The notes below the pieces were generated by a model, which saw nothing but the letters and a program-made list of their open reading frames with translations, searched no databases and was not told where the DNA came from. Made by a program: the position numbers and the translations under genes. From the NCBI GenBank assembly GCA_030693515.1, contig JAUYAK010000017.1, positions 62,001 through 126,000 of the forward strand: a stretch of DNA of 64,000 nt, in the 5' to 3' direction. Shown piece after piece: positions 21,044-29,341 of the stretch; position 1 is the first letter of the stretch, and each line of letters opens with the position of its first letter. The stretch is from Opitutaceae bacterium (GTDB taxonomy: Bacteria > Verrucomicrobiota > Verrucomicrobiia > Opitutales > Opitutaceae).

Positions 21044-22407
21044 GCAGTAGCCGGTATCAGCCGTATCCGGAGTATAAGGATTCGGACGTGGAGTGGTTGC
21101 AATCTGTGCCCGCCGATTGGGCGATCTCGCGAGTTAAATTTTTCGCTGCACTCAACTCCTCCAAAGCAGAGTTGAATCACCTGCCCCGAAATACCGAGGT
21201 CACGTTTTTACCGATGGAAGCGATCGGAGAGCAGGGCGAATTGGACGCCTCTCGGACAAAACTGCTGTCCGAAGTTTCGAGCGGTTACACCTTTCTCGCA
21301 GAGGGCGATGTATGTATCGCGAAAATAACGCCCTGCTTTGAAAACGGAAAAGGCGCCATTGTTACCGGGTTAAAGAACGGCATCGCATTCGCGACGACCG
21401 AGGTGATTCCGTTTCGTTGCGGTGCAGCCTGCGATTCCCGCTTTCTATATTATCTCCTTACGTCTGCGCCTTTCAACAAACAGGCCGAGGGATCGATGTA
21501 TGGGGCCGGTGGGCAAAAACGAGTAGCTGATAACTTTGTAGCCAATTATCATTTCTCAGCTCCTTCGCTCCCCGAACAAACGCAAATCGCGGCGTTCCTC
21601 GACCACGAGACGGCGAAGATCGATCGGTTGATCGAAAAGCAGCAAGCGCTGATCGCCCTGCTCAAAGAAAAACGGCAGGCCGTGATCAGCCATGCCGTGA
21701 CCAGAGGCCTCAACCCGTCCGCCCCCCTCAAAAACTCCGGCATCGAATGGCTCGGCCAAGTCCCGGAGCATTGGAAAATCCTTCGAGTGAAAACGGTGAG
21801 CACTTTTCTCACGAGTGGACCACGTGGATGGTCGGAACGCGTCGGTGAGGAAGGATCGCTATTTATCCAAAGCGGCGACCTCAACGACCTGCTGGAAATC
21901 AAATACGCCACTGCAAAACGCGTGCTCGTGGGCAACGACGCGGAAACGGATCGCACACGTCTGATCGAAGGCGACGTGGTGGTTTGTATCACGGGTGCCA
22001 AAACCGGGAACGTCGCAGTCGTTGAATCCGTGCCCGAGACAGCGTTTATCAATCAGCATCTGTGCCTCATTCGTCCCGGCACAAACATCTGTCCGGCTTT
22101 CCTTGGGTCATTTCTGAAAGGCCAAATCGGCCAGACGTATTTCGAGCTCTCCCAGTATGGCCTAAAACAAGGCCTCAGCTTGGAAGACGTGAAGGAAGCT
22201 CCGGTCGTGCTTCCGCCACTCGACGAGCAAACGGCGATTGTCGACCACCTGAAAACCAACACCTCCAAATTCGATTCAATCATTCAGGAGGCCCTTGGAG
22301 CCGTCACCCTCCTCCAAGAACGCCGCACCGCCCTGATCTCCGCCGCCGTGACCGGCAAGATCGACGTCCGCCCCTGGCAGCCGCCGCGCCATGAAGAAGC
22401 CCCGTGA
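21040..22407 (+). CDS. hsdS: Type I restriction-modification specificity subunit HsdS
   Basis: GTG start at 21040 overlapping the hsdM stop (GTGA), with AGGAGG 7 nt upstream; 455 aa. The first target-recognition domain spans about residues 15-180. The central conserved region is [21 protein letters not shown] followed by a long helix ([26 protein letters not shown], about 185-230). The second target-recognition domain begins at [13 protein letters not shown] (about 240). The C-terminal conserved region contains [14 protein letters not shown] and [18 protein letters not shown]. The two-fold TRD/helix layout is that of a full-length HsdS that reads a bipartite DNA site. The TRD coding regions are clearly AT-richer than their neighbours, which is usual for exchanged specificity modules. 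The stop TGA is part of a palindrome arm starting at 22404. Confidence 0.93.
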
Positions 22408-23179
22408 CACCGGCATTCCTGCCGGTGATTCGAACCCACAGACAAGAATGTCTGTGCCACTTCCCCGTGACACCGGCATTCCTGCCGGTGCCCTCAGCCC
22501 AAACCCACAGACAGGAATGTCTGGGTCACTCACGCAGGTCTCCCGCCGCAACCTGCCCCATTGGCGGCGCGACGGCGCCATCTACTGGGTGACCTTCCGC
22601 CTCGCGGACTCGTTGCCCCAATCCAAGCTCGCCCAACTCCGCAACGAACGGGAGGCCTGGCTCCAGGCAAATCCCGAGCCCTGGACTTCCGATCAAGTCC
22701 GCGACCACGAAGCCCGCTTCAGCGAACGCGTGCAGCAATGGCTCGATGCCGGCTACGGCAGCTGCGCCTTGGCCCGCCCCGACATCCGCGAAGCCGTGCG
22801 CGCGTGCCTGACCCGCTTCGACGGCGACCGCCTGCACCTTCACGCCGCCGTGATCATGCCCAACCATGTGCACGCGCTGATCGAGCCTCTAAGTGACACA
22901 GACATTCCTGTCTGTGCCTCGGAATCTAATCCACAGACAGGAATGTCGGTGTCACCTCCAGCCGACGCCCTTTCCCGCCTGCTCAAGGGCATGAAGGGGG
23001 CGAGCGCCCGCGCCGCGAACCTACTGCTCGGTCAATCGGGCGCGTTCTGGATGGACGAATCGTATGACCGCATCGTTCGCAGTGAGGAGGAATACCGCCG
23101 GTTCATGGACTATGTTCGCACCAACCCCTCTAACGCGGGCCTCGCTCCGCACCAATACTGGCTGCATCTGCCCCCGTGA
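22391..23179 (+). CDS. REP-associated tyrosine transposase (RAYT, IS200-like Y1 family) with a palindrome inside the gene
   Basis: The longest frame starts at ATG 22391, inside the hsdS 3' end, and gives 262 aa whose first 42 residues are translated palindromes. An internal ATG at 22517 gives a family-like start just before SRRNLPHWRRDGAIYWVTFR, and is the more natural N-terminus. Catalytic features are the HUH motif in MPNHVHALIEP and the Tyr in FWMDESYDRIVRSEEEY, followed by YVRTNPSNAGL. RAYTs are single-domain Y1 nucleases that bind and cut REP hairpins. Between the HUH strand and the following helix sits an in-frame palindrome (22893-22955) encoding SDTDIPVCASESNPQTGMSV. The stop TGA belongs to another palindrome arm (23176). 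No TnpB or transposon ends are seen, as is usual for a domesticated RAYT. Confidence 0.9.
   Translation: MKKPRDTGIPAGDSNPQTRMSVPLPRDTGIPAGALSPNPQTGMSGSLTQVSRRNLPHWRRDGAIYWVTFRLADSLPQSKLAQLRNEREAWLQANPEPWTSDQVRDHEARFSERVQQWLDAGYGSCALARPDIREAVRACLTRFDGDRLHLHAAVIMPNHVHALIEPLSDTDIPVCASESNPQTGMSVSPPADALSRLLKGMKGASARAANLLLGQSGAFWMDESYDRIVRSEEEYRRFMDYVRTNPSNAGLAPHQYWLHLPP
22404..22460. repeat. Paired REP-like palindrome (copy c), hsdS/RAYT junction
   Basis: Arms at 22404-22427 (GTGA, stem CACCGGCA/TGCCGGTG, loop TTCC) and 22437-22460 (inverted; GTGG, stem CACAGACA/TGTCTGTG, loop TTCT). The total is 57 bp. The TGA of the first GTGA is the hsdS stop codon. Confidence 0.9.
22467..22529. repeat. Paired REP-like palindrome (copy d), upstream of or within the RAYT 5' end
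   Basis: Arms at 22467-22490 (GTGA, stem CACCGGCA/TGCCGGTG, loop TTCC) and 22506-22529 (inverted; stem with one mismatch, loop TTCC, GTGA). The total is 63 bp, starting 6 bp after copy c. The second arm contains the ATG at 22517 that may start the RAYT. Confidence 0.88.
22893..22955. repeat. Paired REP-like palindrome (copy e), in frame inside the RAYT gene
   Basis: Arms at 22893-22916 (GTGA, stem CACAGACA/TGTCTGTG, loop TTCC) and 22932-22955 (inverted; one stem mismatch, loop TTCC, GTGA). The total is 63 bp, or 21 codons, placed between the HUH motif and the next helix of the transposase. Confidence 0.92.
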
Positions 23180-23232
23180 CACAGGCATTCCTGCCTGTGA
23201 TTTCCGCACACAGACAGGAATGTCTGTGTCAC
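23176..23232. repeat. Paired REP-like palindrome (copy f), end of the RAYT gene
   Basis: Arms at 23176-23199 (GTGA, stem CACAGGCA/TGCCTGTG, loop TTCC) and 23209-23232 (inverted; stem CACAGACA/TGTCTGTG, loop TTCC, GTGA). The total is 57 bp. The TGA of the first GTGA is the RAYT stop codon. The rest lies between the RAYT and the antitoxin gene. Confidence 0.92.
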
Positions 23233-23251
23233 GCCGTCACGCCCCCTAAAA

Positions 23252-23273
23252 GGCTAATCTTGCCATTTTAGCC
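23252..23273. promoter_or_regulatory. Inverted repeat upstream of the antitoxin gene, candidate operator
   Basis: GGCTAA at 23252-23257 and TTAGCC at 23268-23273 form a 6-bp inverted repeat with a 10-nt spacer, five bases before the first possible ATG of the Phd-like gene. Phd-type antitoxins autoregulate by binding palindromes at their own promoter, so this is a candidate site. It is short and could be chance. Confidence 0.4.
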
Positions 23274-23278
23274 AAACC

Positions 23279-23656
23279 ATGAAGATTCGGGCCATGGCCC
23301 ACACCGCTCCCGCCCCGCACGCCTTTGGTTTTTCTTCGGTGGCAGACATGTCCGAAGTCTCCGCCAGTGTCCTGAAAAACAAGTTCAGCGAGGTCGCCCG
23401 CCTCGCCTCCAATGGTCCCCTCGCCGTCTCCCGCCACAACCGCCGCGAATTCGTCATCCTCACCGCCGGGCAATACGAGGAACTCCAGCAGAGCCGTCGC
23501 GCCCCGCTCGAAAGCCTCACCGCCGAGTTCGATCAGATGGTCACCAGGATGAACACGCCCAAGGCAAAACGCGCCACCGCTGCGCTCTTTTCCGCCAGCC
23601 CCAAGGCGCTGGGCAAGGCCGCCGTGAACGCCCGCCGCGCCGCCGCCCATGCCTAA
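23279..23656 (+). CDS. Phd/YefM-type antitoxin
   Basis: 125 aa from the first ATG (23279); starts at 23294 or 23348 are also possible. The core EVSASVLKNKFSEVARLASNGPLAVSRHNRREFVILTAGQYEEL is the Phd/YefM DNA-binding fold. The C-terminal part (DQMVTRMNTPKAKRATAALFSA) would be the toxin-binding segment. It overlaps the following zeta-type toxin gene by 8 bp, the usual toxin-antitoxin arrangement. The expected role is neutralising the toxin and repressing the operon. An inverted repeat lies immediately upstream. The pair sits between hsdS/RAYT and hsdR, so it may stabilise the restriction-modification island; that is inference. Confidence 0.85.
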   Translation: MKIRAMAHTAPAPHAFGFSSVADMSEVSASVLKNKFSEVARLASNGPLAVSRHNRREFVILTAGQYEELQQSRRAPLESLTAEFDQMVTRMNTPKAKRATAALFSASPKALGKAAVNARRAAAHA

Positions 23657-24305
23657 AAAACCCGCGCCCGTCCCCCGCGGGACCATCACCGTGCTCGCGG
23701 GTGTGAACGGCGCCGGAAAAAGCAGCGTCGCCGGTGCCTACATTCGCGCGGCGGGGGGCGACTATTACAACCCCGACGAGTTCACCCGCTCGCTCCTTCG
23801 CCAAAACCCGGGCCTCGATCCGGCGGAGGCCAACTCCCTCGCCTGGACGCGCGGCAAGGAATTGCTGGAGCACGCCATCGCCGACAGCACGGATTTCGTT
23901 TTCGAAACCACTCTGGGGGCCAACACCATTCCCCAACTGTTGGCGCGCGCGGCGACGAACGGCATGGCCGTTAAAATCTACTTTGTTGGACTGGCATCGG
24001 TGGCGCACCACCTGCGCCGGGTCGCTGCACGGGTCGCGAGCGGCGGTCACGACATCCCCGAGGTCAAGATTCGCGAACGCTGGGAGAACAGCCGCCTCAA
24101 TCTGGTCCGCCTGCTGCCACATCTCGCCGAGTTGATGGTGTGGGACAACTCCGCCGAAACGGATTTCACCACGGGCGCACCCAAGCCGGTTTTGCTCCTG
24201 CACCTGCGGACGGGAGTAATCCTCGCCCCGAAAAACTTCACTGCGACGCCCGATTGGGCCAAACCCATCGTGGCCGCCGCCCTCAAGCTTCAGTCCTCGC
24301 TCTGA
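23649..24305 (+). CDS. Zeta-type toxin (P-loop kinase)
   Basis: A 218-aa protein. ATG 23649 overlaps the antitoxin stop. The Walker A motif is GVNGAGKSS (residues 18-26), followed by DYYNPDEFTRSLLRQNPGL and FVFETTLGANTIPQLL, then the conserved VKIYFVGLASVAHHLRRVAARVASGGHDIPEVKIRERW and ENSRLNLVRLLPHLAELMVWDNS. This is the zeta-toxin family, whose characterised members phosphorylate UDP-N-acetylglucosamine and block cell-wall synthesis. Here the partner is Phd-like, not an epsilon protein. hsdR begins 13 bp after the stop, so toxin and restriction subunit are probably on one transcript. Confidence 0.88.
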   Translation: MPKKPAPVPRGTITVLAGVNGAGKSSVAGAYIRAAGGDYYNPDEFTRSLLRQNPGLDPAEANSLAWTRGKELLEHAIADSTDFVFETTLGANTIPQLLARAATNGMAVKIYFVGLASVAHHLRRVAARVASGGHDIPEVKIRERWENSRLNLVRLLPHLAELMVWDNSAETDFTTGAPKPVLLLHLRTGVILAPKNFTATPDWAKPIVAAALKLQSSL

Positions 24306-24318
24306 TTCTTCCCCCCCC

Positions 24319-27300
24319 ATGTCCGACCCCACCATAGAACTGATTTTCCAAAACGAAGTCATCGCCCAGATGGTCGCCGGTGGATGGAAGTGCGGTGCGG
24401 CTGAGAAGTATGACCGCGCCCTCGCGCTCTATCCCGAGGATGTCGTCGGTTTCGTGCAGGACACCCAACCCGAGCAGTGGGAAAAGTTCTGCACGCTCTA
24501 TCCGTCCAACCCCGAGCAAAAATTTCTCGAACGCGTCGGCGAGCAGCTCAACAAGGCCGACCCGCTCGCGGCCAACCAGACGATGCGCACCTTCGGCACG
24601 CTCGGCGTGCTGCGCCACGAACTGCGCGACCGCGGCACGCGTTTCTTCCTCTGCCAGTTCAAGCCCGAGCACGATCTCAACCCCGACACGCTCGCCCGCT
24701 ACGGCCAGAACCGCCTGCGCATCGTGCCGGAGCTGGTTTACAGCCCGTGGGCGACCGACGCCGAACTCACCGCCACCGGCCTGAAGGCCAAAGCCTGGCG
24801 CATCGACCTCGTGCTCTTCGTCAACGGCATCCCCGTCGCCACGCTGGAGCTCAAGTCGGAGTTCAAGCAGGCGGCCGACCGCGCCATCAAACAATACCAG
24901 ACCACCCGCCTGCCGGTGGACCCGGTGACGAAGAAGGCCGAGCCGCTCCTCACCTTCAAACGCGGCGCGCTCGTCCACTTTGCCGTCAGCCAATACGAGG
25001 TCGCCATGACCACGAGGCTGGCGGGCGAGTCCACCGTCTTTCTCCCCTTTAACCGCGGCACCAAAGAGGGCGGCGCGGGCAACGACACGCCGGAAGACAT
25101 CCACCGCTACGCCACCGACTACCTCTGGAACGAGGTGCTGCTGCCCGACAACCTGCTCAACATCCTCGCCCGTTTCGTGCACCTCGAAATCAAGGAGAAG
25201 GAAGACTGGGACGGCCGGAAGTATAAGCAGGAAGCGATGATCTTCCCGCGCTACCACCAGTGGGACGTCGTCCGCCGTCTCGTCGAGACCGCCCGCGCCG
25301 AGGGCCCCGGCCAGAAATACCTCATCCAGCACAGCGCCGGCTCGGGCAAATCCAACTCCATCGCGTGGGTCGCGCACCAGCTCTCCGCCCTCTACACGGC
25401 GCAGGGCACGAAGCAGTTCCACTCCGTCATCGTCGTTACCGACCGCACCGTCCTCGACGATCAACTGCAGGAAACGATCTACCAATTCGAGCACACCGAC
25501 GGCGTCGTCGGCCGCATCAACCGCGACGAAGGCGAAGGCTCCAAGTCCGAGAAACTGGCGGCAGCGCTGGAGGGCTCGCAGCCCATCATCATCGTCACCA
25601 TCCAGACGTTTCCCTTCGTGCTGCGGGCCATCGAGAACAGCGTGAGCCTGAAGGAGCGCTGCTACGCCATCATCGCCGACGAGGCCCACTCGTCGCAAAG
25701 CGGCTCCACCGCACGCCAGCTCAAGGAAGTGCTGATGATCGAGCGCGACGCCGACGACGCCGACGACAAGGAGCTCGATGCCGAGGACGCCATCGCCGCC
25801 ACGGTCGCCTCGCGCCGCGCCAACGCCAACCTGAGTTTCCTCGCCTTCACCGCGACGCCCAAGACCAAGACGCTGGAGTTGTTTGGCCGCCTGCCCAATC
25901 CCGGCGAAGCTCCGTCGAAGCAGAACAAGCCGGCGGCCTTCCACGTTTACAGCATGCGCCAGGCAATCGAGGAGGGCTTCATCCTCGACGTGTTGAAAAA
26001 CTACACGAACTACAAAGTCGCCTACCAGCTCGCCCTGAAAATCCAGGAGGCCGACGAGGAGGTCGAAAGCCGCAAGGCGCAGGTGAAGCTCAACCAGTGG
26101 GTGCGGTTGCACGACTACAACATCGCGCAAAAAGTGCAGGTCATCGTCGAGCACTTCAAAGCCCACGTCATGGGCCTGCTCGGCGGCCACGCCAAGGCGA
26201 TGGTCGTGACCAGCTCCCGCAAGGAGGCGGTGCGCTATAAGCTCACCTTCGACCGCTACATCGCCGAAAAAGGCTACGCGAAACTCTACGGCATGGTGGC
26301 GTTTTCCGGCGAGGTGGAGTTCGGCGAAAAGGACCCGAACTCGGCAGGTTTGCTCGGGCAGAAGTTCACCGAGATCACGATGAACCCCGGCCTCAAAGGG
26401 CGCGATCTGCGCAAGGCCTTCGACTCGGGCGACTACCAGGTGATGATCGTCGCCAACAAATTCCAGACCGGCTTCGACCAACCCAAACTCTGCGCCATGT
26501 ATGTCGATAAGAAGCTCGGCGGCGTGGAATGCGTGCAAACGCTGTCGCGCCTCAACCGCGTTTACCCCGGCAAGGCCGACACCGGCACCTTCGTGTTGGA
26601 TTTCTTCAACGAGCCCGCGGACATCCTCGCGGCGTTCCTGCCGTATTACCAAACCGCCACCCTGGCCGACGTGTCGAATCCGAACCTGATCTTCGACCTC
26701 AACGAAAAGCTGCGCGCCTCAGGCATCTTCCAATGGACGGAGGTCGAGCAGTTCTGCACCGCGTTTTTCCAGAAGAGCAAAAGCAACGCGGCGCTCGCCA
26801 ACATCTGCAAACCGGCGGTGCAGCGCTGGCAGATCCGCTACAAGGCCGCGATGCTCGCCTACCAGCAGAGCCGCGACCTGCTGGAGCGCACCCAGAAGAC
26901 GGGCGACGCCGTCCTCATCGCCAACGCGGAGAACAGCTTCAAGGCCGCCAAGAAAGAGAAGGACGCGCTGGAGATCTTCAAAAAGGACCTCGGCACCTTT
27001 GTGCGATTTTACGAGTTCATGTCCCAGATCGTGGACTACGACGACCCGAGTTTGGAGAAGCTCAGTCTCTATGCCCGCAACCTGAGCCCCCTGCTCCGCG
27101 AGCAACTCCTGGACGAGGACGACATCGACCTGAATCAGATCGTGCTCAGCCACTACCGGCTCTCCAAGATCCGCCAGCAGGATCTGGTGCTCAACGAAGA
27201 GGAGGCTACTTACGGCCTCAATCCGGGCGAAGGCCTGGGCACGGCCCAAGCCCGCGACCCCAGGGAAGAGTTTCTGTCGCAAATCATCGCCCGATTAAAC

Positions 27301-27576
27301 GAGCTCTTCATCACCGACCACCTCACGGAAAGCGATTTGGTCAACTACGCCTACACCGTCCGCGACAAGGTGCGCGAAAATGAAACCGTGATGAAGCAGC
27401 TCGCCAACAACAGTCCCGAACAGGCGCTGCTGGGCGATTTCCCGAAGGCGGTGGATGATGCGATCCTCGATAGCAGCGACGCCCATGAAAACCAAAAGCT
27501 GCAGCTCCTGTCTGACCCAAAGAAAGCGGCGGCGTTTGCGAAGCTGGTGTTCGACCTTTTGAAGCTGGCGGGTTGA
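24319..27576 (+). CDS. hsdR: Type I restriction enzyme R subunit HsdR
   Basis: A 1085-aa, apparently intact protein. The N-terminal nuclease domain carries the PD-(D/E)xK pattern in RIDLVLFVNGIPVATLELKSE (about residues 160-180). The motor domain has Walker A in HSAGSGKSNSIAW (about 341), the DEAH box in IADEAHSSQSG (about 453), LAFTATPKTKTLELFG (motif III) and MIVANKFQTGFDQPKL with QTLSRLNRVYPGK (motifs V-VI). A helical C-terminal region for binding the methyltransferase follows. HsdR translocates DNA with ATP and cleaves unmodified DNA. It is separated from hsdM-hsdS by the RAYT and the toxin-antitoxin genes. If HsdM is truly truncated, the complex might not assemble. Confidence 0.95.
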   Translation: MSDPTIELIFQNEVIAQMVAGGWKCGAAEKYDRALALYPEDVVGFVQDTQPEQWEKFCTLYPSNPEQKFLERVGEQLNKADPLAANQTMRTFGTLGVLRHELRDRGTRFFLCQFKPEHDLNPDTLARYGQNRLRIVPELVYSPWATDAELTATGLKAKAWRIDLVLFVNGIPVATLELKSEFKQAADRAIKQYQTTRLPVDPVTKKAEPLLTFKRGALVHFAVSQYEVAMTTRLAGESTVFLPFNRGTKEGGAGNDTPEDIHRYATDYLWNEVLLPDNLLNILARFVHLEIKEKEDWDGRKYKQEAMIFPRYHQWDVVRRLVETARAEGPGQKYLIQHSAGSGKSNSIAWVAHQLSALYTAQGTKQFHSVIVVTDRTVLDDQLQETIYQFEHTDGVVGRINRDEGEGSKSEKLAAALEGSQPIIIVTIQTFPFVLRAIENSVSLKERCYAIIADEAHSSQSGSTARQLKEVLMIERDADDADDKELDAEDAIAATVASRRANANLSFLAFTATPKTKTLELFGRLPNPGEAPSKQNKPAAFHVYSMRQAIEEGFILDVLKNYTNYKVAYQLALKIQEADEEVESRKAQVKLNQWVRLHDYNIAQKVQVIVEHFKAHVMGLLGGHAKAMVVTSSRKEAVRYKLTFDRYIAEKGYAKLYGMVAFSGEVEFGEKDPNSAGLLGQKFTEITMNPGLKGRDLRKAFDSGDYQVMIVANKFQTGFDQPKLCAMYVDKKLGGVECVQTLSRLNRVYPGKADTGTFVLDFFNEPADILAAFLPYYQTATLADVSNPNLIFDLNEKLRASGIFQWTEVEQFCTAFFQKSKSNAALANICKPAVQRWQIRYKAAMLAYQQSRDLLERTQKTGDAVLIANAENSFKAAKKEKDALEIFKKDLGTFVRFYEFMSQIVDYDDPSLEKLSLYARNLSPLLREQLLDEDDIDLNQIVLSHYRLSKIRQQDLVLNEEEATYGLNPGEGLGTAQARDPREEFLSQIIARLNELFITDHLTESDLVNYAYTVRDKVRENETVMKQLANNSPEQALLGDFPKAVDDAILDSSDAHENQKLQLLSDPKKAAAFAKLVFDLLKLAG

Positions 27577-27718
27577 GGCAGGCACCGTGACGGATCTTTC
27601 GTCCTGGGTCAGCCGGTTGAGTTCGGTCCCAAAGTCCATCGAAGGCCCGCGCGTCGAAAAAGGTCAGGCGGTGAATTTCGGGCGCGCCTTCCGCCATGTC
27701 CTCACCACCTTTTTCGCC

Positions 27719-29254
27719 ATGAAGGCCTCCCCTGTTTTCCCCCTGCTCGCCCTCGCCTGCCTCGCGTTCCTGCCACGCAGCCACGCCCAGCGGCCCAACA
27801 TCGTTTTCCTTTTCACCGACGATCAGACCGTCCATGCGCTCGGTGCCTCGGGCAATCCGGACATCATCACGCCGCACCTCGACCAGCTCGCGCGCGACGG
27901 CGTGCGGTTCACCCATCACTACAACACCACCGCCATCTGCATGGCCAGTCGCGCCAATGTGCTCACCGGGCTCTACGAGTATCGCCACGGGTGTAATTTT
28001 GAGCACGGCGATCTCGAGCGCCGCTTCATGGAGCAGTCTTATCCGGTGCGCCTGCGGCAGGCCGGCTACTTCACCGGCTTCGCCGGGAAGATTGGTTTCG
28101 TGCTCCAAGGCGAAAAATTCGAGGCGCTGGCACCCTTCTTCGATCAATGGGCGGGCGGGCCGGGCCAGACCTTCTACGAAACCGAAAAGAACGAAGGCAT
28201 CGCCAAGTATGCCGACAAATACCCGCATTGCTCGCGGGCCTACGCCGCGTGGGCGCAGGATTTTTTCCAGGCCGCGAAAGCGACCGGAAGACCCTTCAGT
28301 CTTAGCATCAGCTTCAAGGCGCCGCACCTGCCCTTCACGCCTGATCCCATCGACCTGAAACTCTACGAGGGAAAGACCTTCAAACGTCCGCCGAACTACG
28401 GCGTGGAAAACGCCAAGCACCTCTCGCCGCAGTCCCAGACCAGCCGCGCCGCCACCAGCTACCGCGAATGGATCAATGCCTACGACGACTCGCTGCAAAA
28501 ATACTACGCGCTCATCACCGGCGTCGATGCCGCCGTCGGCATGATCCGCGAGGGCCTGCAGCGCGCGGGGTTCGCCGAGAATACGGTGATCATCTTCACT
28601 TCGGACAACGGCTACAACGCCGGTGCCCACGGCTTCGGCGACAAAGTGCTGCCCTACGAGGAGGCGTCGAAGTCGCCCCTCATCATTTTCGATCCGCGCC
28701 TCCCAAAGTCGCACGCCGGCACAGTGAGCGCCGCGCTCACGGCCAACGTGGACATGGCCGCCACGATCTTCGCCCTGGCCGGCGAGCCCGCCCCCGCCGG
28801 CATCGACGGGAAAAACCTGCTGCCGCTCCTCACCCAGCCGACGGCCCGTGTGCGCGACGCGCTGCCGCTCTTCAATTTCTGGGGCGTGCAGTCGGCGCAA
28901 TCCATGGCCGTTGTCACGCCCGAGTGGAAATACATCCACTGGTATTACGGCGTAGGCATGCCGCCGACCGAGGAGCTGTTCCACGTCGGTCAGGATCGCT
29001 ACGAGCTGAAGAATCTCGCGGCCTCCCCCGCGCACCGCGAAACGCTCGCGACGATGCGGCGCCACTACGACACCGAGCTCGCTGCCATCAAAACCAACGT
29101 GGTGTCCGGCCACGGCTACGAAGCCTACCCCACCCTCTTCAGCCGCACCGCCCCGTGGGACGCCAAGGCCGAGTTGTTGAAAACCCTCAAGCCCAAGGCC
29201 GGTGGGTCAGGCGAAGGCGAAGGCACGCGCAAAAAGAAGAAGGCGGACAAGTAA
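27719..29254 (+). CDS. Secreted sulfatase (Cys-type, CMASR motif) with Lys-rich tail
   Basis: The ATG at 27719 (MKASPVFPLLALACLAFLPRSHA) provides the signal peptide; the upstream open frame has no features. The 511-aa product has NIVFLFTDDQTVHALG, CMASR (Cys74) with ANVLTGLYEYRHG, and a variant block FAGKIGFVLQ where GKWH is expected. The late metal segment is FTSDNGYNAGAHGFGDK, and PTEELFHVGQDRYELKNLA closes the domain. The last residues are basic (GTRKKKKADK). It is the first catabolic gene after the restriction-modification island. The His of GKWH is missing, so the subfamily differs from most others here. Confidence 0.9.
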   Translation: MKASPVFPLLALACLAFLPRSHAQRPNIVFLFTDDQTVHALGASGNPDIITPHLDQLARDGVRFTHHYNTTAICMASRANVLTGLYEYRHGCNFEHGDLERRFMEQSYPVRLRQAGYFTGFAGKIGFVLQGEKFEALAPFFDQWAGGPGQTFYETEKNEGIAKYADKYPHCSRAYAAWAQDFFQAAKATGRPFSLSISFKAPHLPFTPDPIDLKLYEGKTFKRPPNYGVENAKHLSPQSQTSRAATSYREWINAYDDSLQKYYALITGVDAAVGMIREGLQRAGFAENTVIIFTSDNGYNAGAHGFGDKVLPYEEASKSPLIIFDPRLPKSHAGTVSAALTANVDMAATIFALAGEPAPAGIDGKNLLPLLTQPTARVRDALPLFNFWGVQSAQSMAVVTPEWKYIHWYYGVGMPPTEELFHVGQDRYELKNLAASPAHRETLATMRRHYDTELAAIKTNVVSGHGYEAYPTLFSRTAPWDAKAELLKTLKPKAGGSGEGEGTRKKKKADK

Positions 29255-29341
29255 ACCGATCACGGCCGCCACCCGTTTTCGTTCGCGCCGCCGCATTGCA
29301 GGGTTGCGCACCCGATGCTCCGTCGTGGAGATGCTTTTTGC

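Noticed and set aside
22391-23179. Complete IS200/IS605 insertion sequence
   Set aside because: No TnpB, no flanking subterminal ends and no sign of a mobile unit. The protein matches the RAYT type and the palindromes match REP pairs.
24283-26652. Long minus-strand open frame opposite hsdR (789 codons), and similar long antisense frames at 37035-39887, 54633-56960 and 61622-63994
   Set aside because: They lie opposite well-supported genes, show no family motifs and are expected in GC-rich coding DNA.
27577-27718. Upstream extension of the sulfatase at 27719, or a remnant gene on the minus strand
   Set aside because: The extension has no signal peptide or family similarity. The minus-strand reading is too short and too weak to name.
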